From Pseudomonas profundi (GTDB lineage Bacteria; Pseudomonadota; Gammaproteobacteria; Pseudomonadales; Pseudomonadaceae): a stretch of 64,000 bases of DNA. Under the pieces are notes generated by a model, which had not been told where the DNA came from, did not search any database, and saw nothing but the letters and a program-made list of their open reading frames with translations. Positions 18,139 through 27,474 of this stretch are shown piece by piece (position 1 is the first letter of the stretch; each line of letters starts with the position of its first letter). The translations under genes and the position numbers were made by a program. The stretch is taken from the NCBI RefSeq assembly GCF_008638305.1, contig NZ_VTPZ01000011.1, positions 62,001 to 126,000 of the forward strand, written 5' to 3'.

Positions 18139-18364
18139 TCAATATGCTCGCGGGCGACCGGCTTCCGGACGCCCGGTTCGTGCCTGAACAGCAACTATCC
18201 GGGTCGACTTTCTGCTAGTTCCGGGTCCTTATCCTGAACTGCCCCCTCTAAACTGCGTCTCGCGGTCAATCAATACCTCTTTATTTCCCCCGCCTGAATT
18301 TGCCCCTACCCCGGTTCGCTGCTATCACTAAAGCACGTGACTCAACTAAAGCGCCGGGGGTTCT

Positions 18365-18484
18365 ATGCAACGCTTAGTCAGCTCCATGAAAATTATCGGC
18401 TATGCCGTACTGTTTTTTATGGTGGTTGCCATTGGTTATGCCGCATTCATGTCAATCAAATACTGGAACGGCATCTCTGTATGA
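18365..18484 (+). CDS. 39-residue single-helix membrane peptide before norC
   Basis: A short ORF starting at the ATG at 18365. It encodes a positively charged N-terminus (MQRLVSSMK), one strongly hydrophobic helix (about residues 9-29) and a short tail SIKYWNGISV. It ends 40 bp before norC, is in the same direction and shows the membrane-peptide pattern of small accessory subunits. I do not recognise a named family. It may be a NorCB assembly or stability factor; this is inference from position and topology. Confidence 0.6.
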   Translation: MQRLVSSMKIIGYAVLFFMVVAIGYAAFMSIKYWNGISV

Positions 18485-18524
18485 CTTTCAGGGGTTCCTT
18501 TGACAATCTGGCGGACTGAAAAAA

Positions 18525-19358
18525 ATGAATAAAAGACAAACCAGAATATTCGCTATAGCCTCCACGGCGATTTCGGCTCTGGTATTTCTGATCCTCACGG
18601 TCGACAGCCATCGGCAATTTCCAGAACTTACCAACGCGGAAACCATTACGCCTCAGGTTACTCACGGCAAGGATGTATGGCATAAATATAACTGCATCAA
18701 CTGCCATACCCTGTTTGGCGAAGGTGCCTATTACGCGCCAGATCTCACCAAGATTACGCAGCATAGAGGCGAGGCGTATCTGAAAGCCTATATGCGTGAT
18801 CCATCCAATTTCTATGATGAAGAAATTCATCGCCGGCTCATGCCCAAGCAGGATCTGAGCGAAGAAGAGATCAACGACCTGATCATTTTTCTTGACTGGG
18901 TCGCGAACGTTGACAACCAGGGCTGGCCACCCCGTCCAATTCTGGTAACCAATAGCCTCGCGCAGCATACACCCGGAGCGGATGTGACGACTGACCCCAG
19001 CGTTACGCCGGTGGAAAGCGGATCCGACCCGCGGGCATTGGGGGAAAAGCTGTTCAACTCGGCGGTGCCCTCCTGTAACGCCTGTCATTCCACCGCGCCG
19101 GGCGTGACCATGGCGGGACCCTCCATGGCTGGCCTGGTGGGTCGTACTGAAGAGCTGCTCGCCTCCGGCGATTACGGCGGCGAAGCCGCTGACGTCGAGG
19201 GCTATATTCGCGAGTCGATTGTGAGTCCCAGCGCACACCTGGTGCCAGGCAGCATGTTTTCGGCTGACGGCGTGTCGTTCATGCCAACTACTTATCCGGA
19301 AAGCCTGACCGAAGAGCAGATAGACCACCTGGTGGCCTATTTGACCTCGCTCAGATGA
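18525..19358 (+). CDS. norC: NorC fused to an extra cytochrome c domain (diheme)
   Basis: A 277-residue protein. Residues 1-150 are a normal NorC: an N-terminal membrane anchor (residues 8-26), heme motif C57-INC-H61 and probable axial Met106. A linker then leads to a second cytochrome c domain with C184-NAC-H188 and a likely Met ligand near residue 255. NorC is normally about 146-150 residues with one heme, so this is a fusion. It delivers electrons to NorB on the periplasmic side; the extra heme suggests a different electron donor route. Confidence 0.93.
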   Translation: MNKRQTRIFAIASTAISALVFLILTVDSHRQFPELTNAETITPQVTHGKDVWHKYNCINCHTLFGEGAYYAPDLTKITQHRGEAYLKAYMRDPSNFYDEEIHRRLMPKQDLSEEEINDLIIFLDWVANVDNQGWPPRPILVTNSLAQHTPGADVTTDPSVTPVESGSDPRALGEKLFNSAVPSCNACHSTAPGVTMAGPSMAGLVGRTEELLASGDYGGEAADVEGYIRESIVSPSAHLVPGSMFSADGVSFMPTTYPESLTEEQIDHLVAYLTSLR

Positions 19359-19397
19359 ATCGCGCCGCGCGCCAGAAAAAGTTGACGGAGAACAATC

Positions 19398-20783
19398 ATG
19401 CGCTATAAATCCCAGTCGGTTGCTTATTGGTACTTTGCAGTATCGATGGGGCTATTCGGATTGCAGATGGTATTCGGCCTATTATCGGCCACCAAATATC
19501 TTGGACCGGATCCACTGTTATACGTCCTGCCTTTTGATGTGACCAAGGTAATCCATACCAACTTGCTGATTGTTTGGGTGCTTGCCGCATTCATGGGCGG
19601 TACATATTGGTTGGTACCCGAGGAATCCAGACGCGAATTGCACAGCGTCAAGCTGGCATACATTCAGCTGATACTCTGGGTACTGATGGGCGTCACAGCG
19701 ATTATCGGTTACCTGTTCCGTTACGGCACCGGTAACAAGTTGCTGGAACAACCATTACCGCAGAAACTGGTCATCGTGTTGTGTATGGGTATCTTCCTTT
19801 ACAACATCGGTATGACGATCAAGAAGTCCGGCCGTTTTACCACTACCGAAGGGGTGTTGTTACTCGGTCTGGTCAGTTCTGCCGTGCTGTTCATCCCTGC
19901 CCTGCTGCACTACGAAAACTACACCGTGTCGATTTTCTATCGCTGGTGGACCATCCACCTGTGGGTGGAAGGCGTCTGGATGATGATCATGGGCTCGTTC
20001 CTCGCCTATCTGCTGATCCGCCTGTCCGGCGCGGATCGCGAGGTCATGGAAAAATGGCTGTACGTGATCGTTGCACTGGTATTCATCGCAGGCATTCTGG
20101 GTACAGCTCACCACTATTACTGGGTTGGCGTGCCAACCTACTGGTTGCCCCTCGGCGGCCTGTTCAGTGCGCTTGAGCCAGCCGCGCTGGTCGGCATGGC
20201 AGTGCTTGCCTACGGTGCCATCCGCCGCTCGGGTATGGCACACCCCAACGCGCTGGCGTTGCACTGGGCGGTGGGCAGTGCTGTCTTCACCCTCTTTGGT
20301 GCGGGTCTGCTCGGCCTGGCGCACACCTGGCCGGGTATCAACAAATGGACCCACGGGACGCTGATCACCGCCATGCATGGCCATGCTGCGTTCTACGGCG
20401 CTTACGTGATGATCAACCTGGCGATGATCAGCTATGCATTGCCGGCACTGACCCGGGGTCGTCCCGAGGGAGGAACCACCATGGGCTACTGGGCTTTCTG
20501 GCTGCAGCTGGCGGGCATGTTCGGCATGACCCTGTCCTTCGCCACTGCAGGCATTGGCCAGGTCTACCTCGAACGGGTAATGGGCATGGGCTATCTGGAT
20601 GCGCAGCTGAAAATTCAGGTCCACTTCCTCATGCTGATTGCCACAGGAACGATCTTCGTGACCGGGGTAGGCTTGTTCATCTACGACTTCTTCCGGTTCC
20701 CGCCACGGCTGATGATCTCGGACGACACGGAACAGCTATCGCCGCGCGAACCGGTCACTGACGATGCGAGGTCCCAGGTTTGA
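19398..20783 (+). CDS. norB: Nitric oxide reductase catalytic subunit (copy 1)
   Basis: A 461-residue, twelve-helix heme/non-heme iron protein reducing two NO to N2O. Ligands for FeB are present (H187, with the essential nearby E191 in HLWVEGVW; H238 and H239 in AHHYYW). So are the heme-ligating HGHAAFYGAY and HTNLL (H53) histidines and the conserved Glu of SALEPAAL. Its C-terminus has a hydrophilic tail. It is 39 bp after norC and followed directly by norQ. About ten residues shorter than copy 2 in this window. Confidence 0.96.
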   Translation: MRYKSQSVAYWYFAVSMGLFGLQMVFGLLSATKYLGPDPLLYVLPFDVTKVIHTNLLIVWVLAAFMGGTYWLVPEESRRELHSVKLAYIQLILWVLMGVTAIIGYLFRYGTGNKLLEQPLPQKLVIVLCMGIFLYNIGMTIKKSGRFTTTEGVLLLGLVSSAVLFIPALLHYENYTVSIFYRWWTIHLWVEGVWMMIMGSFLAYLLIRLSGADREVMEKWLYVIVALVFIAGILGTAHHYYWVGVPTYWLPLGGLFSALEPAALVGMAVLAYGAIRRSGMAHPNALALHWAVGSAVFTLFGAGLLGLAHTWPGINKWTHGTLITAMHGHAAFYGAYVMINLAMISYALPALTRGRPEGGTTMGYWAFWLQLAGMFGMTLSFATAGIGQVYLERVMGMGYLDAQLKIQVHFLMLIATGTIFVTGVGLFIYDFFRFPPRLMISDDTEQLSPREPVTDDARSQV

Positions 20784-20788
20784 CTGTG

Positions 20789-21592
<804 letters not shown>

Positions 21593-21598
21593 GTAATC

Positions 21599-23635
21599 AT
21601 GGCCGAAGCTGAAGACGTAATCACCGACGCCGCGCGCTATGCCACGATTTTCACCCGCAACCTCTGGCGTCGGTATCGTCCCCCTCCTCCGGGTCCGGTG
21701 CTGGTCACGCTGAACGACGTTGCCAGTCGCCTGGATCTGCTATGCACTGGCGTATTTGCCAATCGCTACCCGATCCGCGCTGCGCAGGCGGGAGCGCGTT
21801 CAACGCTGCTGACGCTATTGTTCAGGCGTGATCCTGCGCCGCGGACCCGCGCTGCCATACCCGCAACGGACGGCTGCAGCATCTGGCTTCCGCGCGATGC
21901 GGGCACGCCTGACATGGCGCTGGGATCATCCTGGTACCGAGTGCTTGCACTGCAACAGGCGATGCGCATTCAGCGCGGTAGCGCCACGCTCATCACGGCG
22001 AACATGAAACCGCTGGTACGCGATCTGTACCTGCTGCTCGAAGCCTCAAATGCTGACGAAGACCTAAGCCGACTGCTGCCCGGCATGCGCGGCGCGCTTG
22101 ATATCGCCCGGCAGCAGGCTCTACAGAACCGACCTGAACTGGAACGGTTCTCTCCGCCACGCCAGAAACTCGAGGTATTCCTGCGTCGGCTGCTCGAGCG
22201 ACCCTGTGGTGATCCGTCAGCGGATCTGCTCTGCGCCACTGCGGAGCAGTCCCTGCGGATGGCCACCAGTCTGGCGCCCGAGTTTGCCCCAGACGAACAA
22301 TCCGAACGGCTGCTGGGTCTGCATCCGCTTTACCCGGATTGCTGGACCGGTGCACTCAAGCCCGCCCCGGTATTCGATGAGAACAAGACAGGTCCCGCTG
22401 GCGCGACCGACGAGACGGACCATGAGCCTGCTGCCCCCCGCAGTGCCAGGCTGGAGCGTCGGCCGACGATACGCGAAGCCAAGGAAGATGAAGACGACGA
22501 TTCCGGCCCGGGTCCCTGGATGGTGCATCCTGAGGGAGGCCATGAGCATGCAGAGGATCCGATGGGCCTCAAACGCCCGGTTGATCTGGACGATGCTGCC
22601 AGCGCCGCGGAATACGGCGAGCTTGTCTCCGAGCTCCCGGAGGCCCGACTGATTTCCACCCCGGGCAGGCCCAAGGAGGTATTGCTGACTGATGATCCGC
22701 CGGAGGAGCGTGCACGACGCGTAGCGGGACGCAGTGATCCGCGCGGCAACCGGATTCGCTATCCGGAATGGGATTATCGTAGCAGCAGCTACCGCGATCC
22801 CGGTGCCACGGTGCGGCTGCTTGATGCGGTGGCCGGTCCACAGGAATGGGTCGACGAAACGCTGAGGAAGCATCGTCCGATGCTGAATTCCATTCGCCGC
22901 CACTTCGAGATGCTACGCGCAGAGCCGGTGCTGCTGCGCCGCAGGCAGGACGGCGACGATATCGATCTGGACGCCTATCTGGAGAACCACGCAGATTTTC
23001 GAGCCGGGCTTCCGCGCTCCGATGCACTCTATCAGACCCGCCGCGCCATCCGCCGGAACGTCGCGATCACCCTGCTGATCGACGTTAGCGGGTCGACTGA
23101 TGCCTGGGTCTCAGGCAACAGACGAATCATTGATGTGGAGCGTGAAGCCGTTCTGCTGGTATGCATGGCATTGGAGAGCCTGGGCGAGCCCTATTCTGTC
23201 CAGGCGTTTTCCGGTGAGGGCCCCGGTGGCGTTACCGTACGTGAACTGAAGCGTTTCGAGGAGCGCTACAGCAATGCGGTAGCCCTTCGCATTTCTGCTC
23301 TGGAACCGGAACATTACACCCGCGCCGGCGCAGCCCTGCGTCACGCTACCAGCGGCCTGATGCAGCAGGCCGCCGAGCACCGTTTGCTGATCCTGCTGTC
23401 CGACGGCAAACCTAACGACATTGATGATTACGAAGGGCAGTACGGCGTCGAAGATATGCGCCAGGCCGTCAACGAAGCATCCCTGCAAGGGATTTTCCCC
23501 TTCTGTCTGACCATCGACAGACAGGCCGCAGCCTATTTGCCCAAGGTCTTCGGTGCCCATCGCTATGCACTACTGCCTTCCCCTCAACGGCTACCCGCCG
23601 TACTGCTGGAATGGATCAGGCGATTGCTGATCTAG
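21599..23635 (+). CDS. norD: NorD, VWA-domain maturation protein (copy 1)
   Basis: A 678-residue cytosolic protein, variable in its N-terminal two thirds (an acidic low-complexity stretch around residues 295-310) and ending in a von Willebrand A domain (about 480-670) with the MIDAS motif DVSGSTDAW and the later LSDGKPND. With NorQ it activates NO reductase. It begins 6 bp after norQ. The 136-bp gap after it holds the ANR box of dnr. Confidence 0.93.
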   Translation: MAEAEDVITDAARYATIFTRNLWRRYRPPPPGPVLVTLNDVASRLDLLCTGVFANRYPIRAAQAGARSTLLTLLFRRDPAPRTRAAIPATDGCSIWLPRDAGTPDMALGSSWYRVLALQQAMRIQRGSATLITANMKPLVRDLYLLLEASNADEDLSRLLPGMRGALDIARQQALQNRPELERFSPPRQKLEVFLRRLLERPCGDPSADLLCATAEQSLRMATSLAPEFAPDEQSERLLGLHPLYPDCWTGALKPAPVFDENKTGPAGATDETDHEPAAPRSARLERRPTIREAKEDEDDDSGPGPWMVHPEGGHEHAEDPMGLKRPVDLDDAASAAEYGELVSELPEARLISTPGRPKEVLLTDDPPEERARRVAGRSDPRGNRIRYPEWDYRSSSYRDPGATVRLLDAVAGPQEWVDETLRKHRPMLNSIRRHFEMLRAEPVLLRRRQDGDDIDLDAYLENHADFRAGLPRSDALYQTRRAIRRNVAITLLIDVSGSTDAWVSGNRRIIDVEREAVLLVCMALESLGEPYSVQAFSGEGPGGVTVRELKRFEERYSNAVALRISALEPEHYTRAGAALRHATSGLMQQAAEHRLLILLSDGKPNDIDDYEGQYGVEDMRQAVNEASLQGIFPFCLTIDRQAAAYLPKVFGAHRYALLPSPQRLPAVLLEWIRRLLI

Positions 23636-23716
23636 AGCCCTGCACCCTCCAGGGCCAGGCGCGCGGTAGAAGCCATCGGTAGCCTCGGTTATCATCTACC
23701 CATAAAGAGGCATGGC

Positions 23717-23730
23717 TTGATGCAAATCAA
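23717..23730 (+). promoter_or_regulatory. ANR box upstream of dnr
   Basis: Exact TTGAT-GCAA-ATCAA, centred 48 bp before the dnr start codon, as expected for ANR activation of dnr under low oxygen. Confidence 0.88.
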
Positions 23731-23771
23731 CTGCTTACCCTCCCACGCACGTCCAAACGCGAATCCAGATC

Positions 23772-24458
23772 ATGCAACTGCCTGCGCAACATCATCATCG
23801 AGTCCTCCAGCATCCGATGCTGTCATCATTTCCGGCGGATGTTCAGGCGGAAATGCTGGCAGAGACCGTTTACCGGGAATACCCGGCCCAGGCCCTGATT
23901 TTCCGCCAGGGTGATCCGGCCGACCGGTTTTTCCTGGTGCTGGAAGGTGCGGTAAAACTCTTCCGCATATCACCGGATGGTAAAGAAAAGGTGGTTGAGG
24001 TTATTCAGGCAGGCCACACCTTCGCGGAAGCCGTCATGTTCATGCAGCGCCCGGTGTATCCCGTCTGTGCCGAGACATTGCAGCCCGTACAGCTGGCAGG
24101 CTTCTCGAACAAACTCATGTTGCACAGTCTGGAAAGCAATCCACAGACCTGCCTGAGACTGCTCGGGCATCTGAGTGTGCGTCTGCACCAGCGTCTCGAT
24201 GAGCTGGAAAACCTGACACTGCAAAATGCCACGCAGCGCTTCGCGCTTTATCTGGTCAGCCAGATCAAGGACCGCTCCGAAGATACCGTGGAGCTGGATC
24301 TTGGTCTGCCCAAAGGCTTGATCGCTGCGCGTCTTTCCATCAAGCCGGAAACCTTGTCGCGTGCCATGGCGACACTGCGCGATCTCGGACTGATCGGCAG
24401 CCAGGGCCGTCATATCCAGATTCCCAGCGTCAGCAAGCTGCTTGCCGAGTTCGCCTGA
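23772..24458 (+). CDS. dnr: DNR-type Crp/Fnr regulator
   Basis: A 228-residue regulator similar to Pseudomonas DNR: a cyclic-nucleotide-type sensor domain (residues 20-130, with RQGDPADRFFLVLEGAVKLFR), a long dimer helix and a winged helix-turn-helix with LIAARLSIKPETLSRAMATL. It lacks the N-terminal cysteine set that binds the 4Fe-4S cluster of ANR/FNR, which fits the heme-based NO-sensing DNR group. The recognition helix (E-x-x-SR) suits TTGAT-N4-ATCAA sites, several of which occur in this window. Confidence 0.88.
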   Translation: MQLPAQHHHRVLQHPMLSSFPADVQAEMLAETVYREYPAQALIFRQGDPADRFFLVLEGAVKLFRISPDGKEKVVEVIQAGHTFAEAVMFMQRPVYPVCAETLQPVQLAGFSNKLMLHSLESNPQTCLRLLGHLSVRLHQRLDELENLTLQNATQRFALYLVSQIKDRSEDTVELDLGLPKGLIAARLSIKPETLSRAMATLRDLGLIGSQGRHIQIPSVSKLLAEFA

Positions 24459-24483
24459 GAGTAATCAGCAGGAAGTCGCATCC

Positions 24484-24843
24484 ATGTTCAGGCAAATATT
24501 ATGGCGCACGCTGGCTTCAGTCAGTCTCGGGCTGGGTGCGCTGGGCATCGTATTGCCGGGGCTGCCTACGACGCCATTCCTGCTGGTTGCCGCCTGGGCT
24601 GGATCGCGGGGTTGGCCTGCCCTGGAAGCCCGCCTGTTAGCACATGAACGGTATGGTCCGTTGATCCGCGACTGGCGTAATGACCGCGCGGTACCGCGTA
24701 AAGCCAAATGGATGGCTTCGCTGCTGATGCTGAGCAGCGTAATCATGATCTGGTTGCTTCCTGCCCCTGATCTCGTCCGCTGGCTGCTGCCGGTGTTCCT
24801 GCTGTGTGTTGCCATCTGGCTCTGGACGCGCCCGGAAAGCTGA
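24484..24843 (+). CDS. YbaN-like DUF454 membrane protein
   Basis: A 119-residue inner-membrane protein with three to four helices and the DUF454 signature GIVLPGLPTTPFLLVAAWA followed by the cytoplasmic HERYGPLIRDWR segment. In denitrifiers DUF454 proteins often accompany nor or nir genes, but no function is established. Start at 24484, with AGGAAG upstream; an earlier Met inside the end of dnr is rejected. It lies 25 bp after dnr, so co-transcription is likely. Confidence 0.85.
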   Translation: MFRQILWRTLASVSLGLGALGIVLPGLPTTPFLLVAAWAGSRGWPALEARLLAHERYGPLIRDWRNDRAVPRKAKWMASLLMLSSVIMIWLLPAPDLVRWLLPVFLLCVAIWLWTRPES

Positions 24844-24872
24844 AGCCTGGGGGGGGCCGGGCGCGCTGCCCG

Positions 24873-24928
24873 GGTTCTCAATACCCTGATGGTTAAAGCT
24901 ACCTTGTTTCGAGGTAGTACATTCGACC
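24873..24928. promoter_or_regulatory. Three NorR boxes upstream of the His-rich protein
   Basis: GGT-N7-ACC at 24873-24885 and 24891-24903, and AGT-N7-ACC (one mismatch) at 24916-24928. Centres are 18 and 25 bp apart; the last is 47 bp before the -24 element at 24969. The same geometry is found at ric and norQ copy 2. Confidence 0.75.
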
Positions 24929-24968
24929 CGCCATATTAAATCCGCTTTTAAATCAGCTGCTTACCCTC

Positions 24969-24984
24969 CGGCACGAAGCTTGCT
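24969..24984 (+). promoter_or_regulatory. Sigma54 promoter of the His-rich protein gene
   Basis: CGGCACGAAGCTTGCT matches TGGCACG-N4-TTGC apart from the first base; the GG and GC invariant pairs are correctly spaced. The start codon is about 59 bp downstream. Confidence 0.8.
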
Positions 24985-24998
24985 TTGACATAGATCAA
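24985..24998 (+). promoter_or_regulatory. ANR/DNR box overlapping the sigma54 start site
   Basis: TTGAC-ATAG-ATCAA, a good ANR/DNR match directly abutting the -12 element. Its position is over the expected sigma54 transcription start, which suggests interference with that promoter rather than ordinary class II activation. Confidence 0.6.
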
Positions 24999-25042
24999 GA
25001 AACGAAAAACTTCGTTCACGTTCAATCCAGGAGTACATCAAC

Positions 25043-25546
25043 ATGCCCAGCAAGACTTCTGCCTTATGCCTGGCAATCACCCTTGCGGTATTACCGATCG
25101 GCGTTGCCCATGCCGAAAGCCATTCCCATGCTCACGGCCACGAAGCGCACCAGACACATGAAATGGGCGAGCACACACTGCGGCTGAACAACGGCAGCCA
25201 GTGGGAGACCGATGCCCCACTGCGTAAGGCAATGGGCATCCTGAGGCAAGACATTCACCCGTTAATGCCGGAGATTCACAATGACCGACTTTCTGACGAC
25301 GGCTATGAAGCACTCGCCCAACAGGTGAATGACCAGGTGAAATACATGATCGAGAATTGCGAACTGGAAGCCGAAGCCGATGCCCAGTTACATCTCATCA
25401 TTGCCGAGTTGATGGCCGGCGCCAACGCTCTGCAGGGAGAGGCCGAGGATCAGGCGCGGCGCGACGGAGCAATCCGCGTGGTGGGGGCGTTGAACAGTTA
25501 CGCCGCTTACTTCAACGATGCCAGTTTCAAGAAGCTCGGTCACTGA
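25043..25546 (+). CDS. His-rich periplasmic protein with NorR-sigma54 promoter
   Basis: A 167-residue exported protein of unknown function. A Sec signal peptide (residues 1-24, ending GVAHA-E) is followed by a His-rich segment (SHSHAHGHEAHQTHEMGEH, about 26-44) suited to metal binding. An all-helical domain (about 50-165) then has a single Cys (NCELEAEADAQLH) and the pattern of a four-helix bundle such as cytochrome b562-like folds; no CxxCH motif is present. AGGAG lies 9 nt before the ATG. Promoter elements place it in the NO regulon. Candidate roles are NO, heme or metal handling in the periplasm; all are inference. Confidence 0.85.
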   Translation: MPSKTSALCLAITLAVLPIGVAHAESHSHAHGHEAHQTHEMGEHTLRLNNGSQWETDAPLRKAMGILRQDIHPLMPEIHNDRLSDDGYEALAQQVNDQVKYMIENCELEAEADAQLHLIIAELMAGANALQGEAEDQARRDGAIRVVGALNSYAAYFNDASFKKLGH

Positions 25547-25621
25547 GCCGCGGTTCGGCTGCCACGGTATACGCATGGATTGGCACGCACTGGCTTACCG
25601 GTCCATCCGTGGGTCGACCTT

Positions 25622-26080
25622 GGCGTAGCGCAGGCGCACTACACCCCCAGGGTTGGCGTTCAGATCACGGCTCCGAAGATTGGGCTTCCTGGGGTGGGGC
25701 TTCCTGGGGTTGGCGTGCGGCTCGGCCTGCGTTCGGAGTCGCCTGGCGGGTTTGGTGTTGCTGCGGACCCGGCGTAGCGCAGGCGCACTACACCCCCAGG
25801 GTTGGCGTTCAGATCACGGCTCCGAGGATTGGGCTTCCTGGGGTGGGGCTTCCTGGGGTTGGTGTGCGGCTCGGCCTGCGTTCGGAGTCGCCTGGCGGGT
25901 TTGGTGTTGCTGCGGACCCGGCGTAGCGCAGGCGCACTACACCCCCAGGGTTGGCGTTCAGATCACGGCTCCGAGGATTGGGCTTCCTGGGGTGGGGCTT
26001 CCTGGGGTTGGTGAGCGCCTGCTCGCCGACGGGGTTGATGTGGAATGCGGAACCTGGCGTAACGCAGGCGCGCTACACCC
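25622..26080. repeat. 149-bp tandem repeat with REP-like unit ends
   Basis: Units start at 25622, 25771 and 25920 (period exactly 149 bp). The third is truncated near 26013, and a diverged unit start recurs at 26056. Units 1 and 2 differ at about two positions. Each begins with a palindromic segment (GGCGTAGCGCAGGCGCACTA) related to the element at 43561-43585, and each contains an internal doubled GGGCTTCCTGGGGT. The array fills the gap between convergent genes. Long open frames through it are a by-product of low stop-codon density; the period is not a multiple of three, so I do not call genes. Confidence 0.93.
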
Positions 26081-26090
26081 GCGGGTTGCA

Positions 26091-26627
26091 TCAATGCATG
26101 GATTGCCCGTGCTGGGTAGAGGCGGCCTGCTGCAATACGTCCTGATCGATATCCTCAAAGCGCAACACTCGCCCGTCGTGCTTTTCGGCCATGGCCTGCG
26201 CTGCGGACTCATCGGCGAAACTCGCCAGCGTCGCGCCCATAGCACCTTGCAATGGAATATCGATTACGTAGTAAGCCTGCTTCGCGTCAATCAGATGTGC
26301 GTCGTCGGGCGCGCTCCACTCGCTCTGCCCCATATCGTGCACAAACAACGAAACGTCACTGATACGATTTTCCGGCTGCAGCCACCAACCGAGCATTTCT
26401 GCGGTTGAGCAGAATTTGCGTACGCCTTCGTTGCCGACGCTCTGTCCTTTCGGGCCTTCAAATTCGCTGATCACCATTCCGCAAACGTGGCATGAGTCTT
26501 CCTCATGGAAGGCCACCGGCTCACGTGTTACTTCGTCTTCCTCCTGCTTGCCACAGGCCAACAGGCCCAGACTCAGCATGGCGATTGCAGCCAGGCGGGC
26601 GCTGCGTCCGTGAAGATAGTTCATCAT
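26091..26627 (-). CDS. nosL: NosL, copper chaperone lipoprotein
   Basis: A 178-residue lipoprotein (lipobox LLAC, Cys25) carrying the NosL Cu(I)-binding motif C46-HVC-GM51 and the conserved ISEFEGPKGQ and ALSD-type F-region. NosL delivers copper to NosZ for CuZ assembly. It is the last gene of the nos operon here, 16 bp after nosY. Its C-terminus runs to the edge of the tandem repeat array. Confidence 0.95.
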   Translation of the reverse strand: MMNYLHGRSARLAAIAMLSLGLLACGKQEEDEVTREPVAFHEEDSCHVCGMVISEFEGPKGQSVGNEGVRKFCSTAEMLGWWLQPENRISDVSLFVHDMGQSEWSAPDDAHLIDAKQAYYVIDIPLQGAMGATLASFADESAAQAMAEKHDGRVLRFEDIDQDVLQQAASTQHGQSMH

Positions 26628-26643
26628 TCAAAAGTCCTTAGGG

Positions 26644-27474
26644 TCACACGACCCGGCGACGGAACAACCAATACGCCAGTAGCAGCGAAATACTTACCCA
26701 CACAACCAGACATGCCCATAACAGCCAGCCCGAAACAGGCAGATCGTCACCCAAAGTCAGTACGCCGACTGCACTGCTGCCGACGTCAAAGCCAGACAGG
26801 TTGATCAGGCGGTAGATATCGGTTGGGTTGAACAGGAGCAGCCAGGGAAGCAGGTCCGGGTTGAACTTGCCCTCGCTGATAACCAGTACAGCCAGCAGCG
26901 CCAGATCGAATACCAGTACGAACAGGAACCACAACCCGAGCGCCAGACCGGCGGCTGTGGATTTTTCGCGGGCCAGGCTGCTCAGCACATAGGCCAGCGC
27001 CAGAAACACCCATCCCAGCAGGGTAGATGAAATCATGAACCGTCCGAATGCCCATATCAGCAGACTCAACTCGACATCTTCGACCAGGGCTGCAATGGCC
27101 AGCGCAGCGCATCCAAAGCCAATCAACGTGGCCAACGCCAGAATCAGCCCATGACCAAAGAACTTGCCCAGCAGTATCTGTCCGCGGCCAAGTGGATAGG
27201 TCAACAGCAACATCAGGGTCCCCCCTTCCTCTTCGCCGACAATCGCGTCATAGGCGAGCATCAAGGCGATCAGCGGCATGAGGAACGTCGCGAGACTGGC
27301 GAGACTGGCGATGGTAGCCGGGATGGAAGTAAAGCCTACCTGGCCGGAGGCGGCGGCGCCAAACCAGGCAATGCCGACGGCCAGCAGCGCGAATACAAGA
27401 CTGATCGCCAGCAGCCAGCGATTGCGCAGGCCATCGCTTAATTCCTTGCGCGCAATATTCCAGATCTGGTTCAT
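26644..27474 (-). CDS. nosY: NosY, ABC permease for nos maturation
   Basis: A 276-residue inner-membrane permease with six hydrophobic segments, start [20 protein letters not shown] and the ABC-2 type [24 protein letters not shown] motif. With NosF and NosD it forms the transporter needed for CuZ biogenesis. Its start overlaps the nosF stop by 4 bp. Confidence 0.95.
   Translation of the reverse strand: MNQIWNIARKELSDGLRNRWLLAISLVFALLAVGIAWFGAAASGQVGFTSIPATIASLASLATFLMPLIALMLAYDAIVGEEEGGTLMLLLTYPLGRGQILLGKFFGHGLILALATLIGFGCAALAIAALVEDVELSLLIWAFGRFMISSTLLGWVFLALAYVLSSLAREKSTAAGLALGLWFLFVLVFDLALLAVLVISEGKFNPDLLPWLLLFNPTDIYRLINLSGFDVGSSAVGVLTLGDDLPVSGWLLWACLVVWVSISLLLAYWLFRRRVV

Noticed and set aside
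18139-18364. Search for a NorR-sigma54 or DNR promoter in front of the first nor cluster
   Set aside because: Only a GGT-N8-ACC (18264-18277) and a poor GG-N10-GC were seen; neither fits the spacing found at the three good promoters.
19860-20624. 254-codon minus-strand frame opposite norB
   Set aside because: Antisense shadow of a fully supported norB.
25357-26408. Several long open frames through the tandem repeat (up to about 250 codons)
   Set aside because: They follow from GC-rich repeats lacking stop codons; the 149-bp period shifts the frame, no ribosome binding site fits, and composition is unlike a protein.
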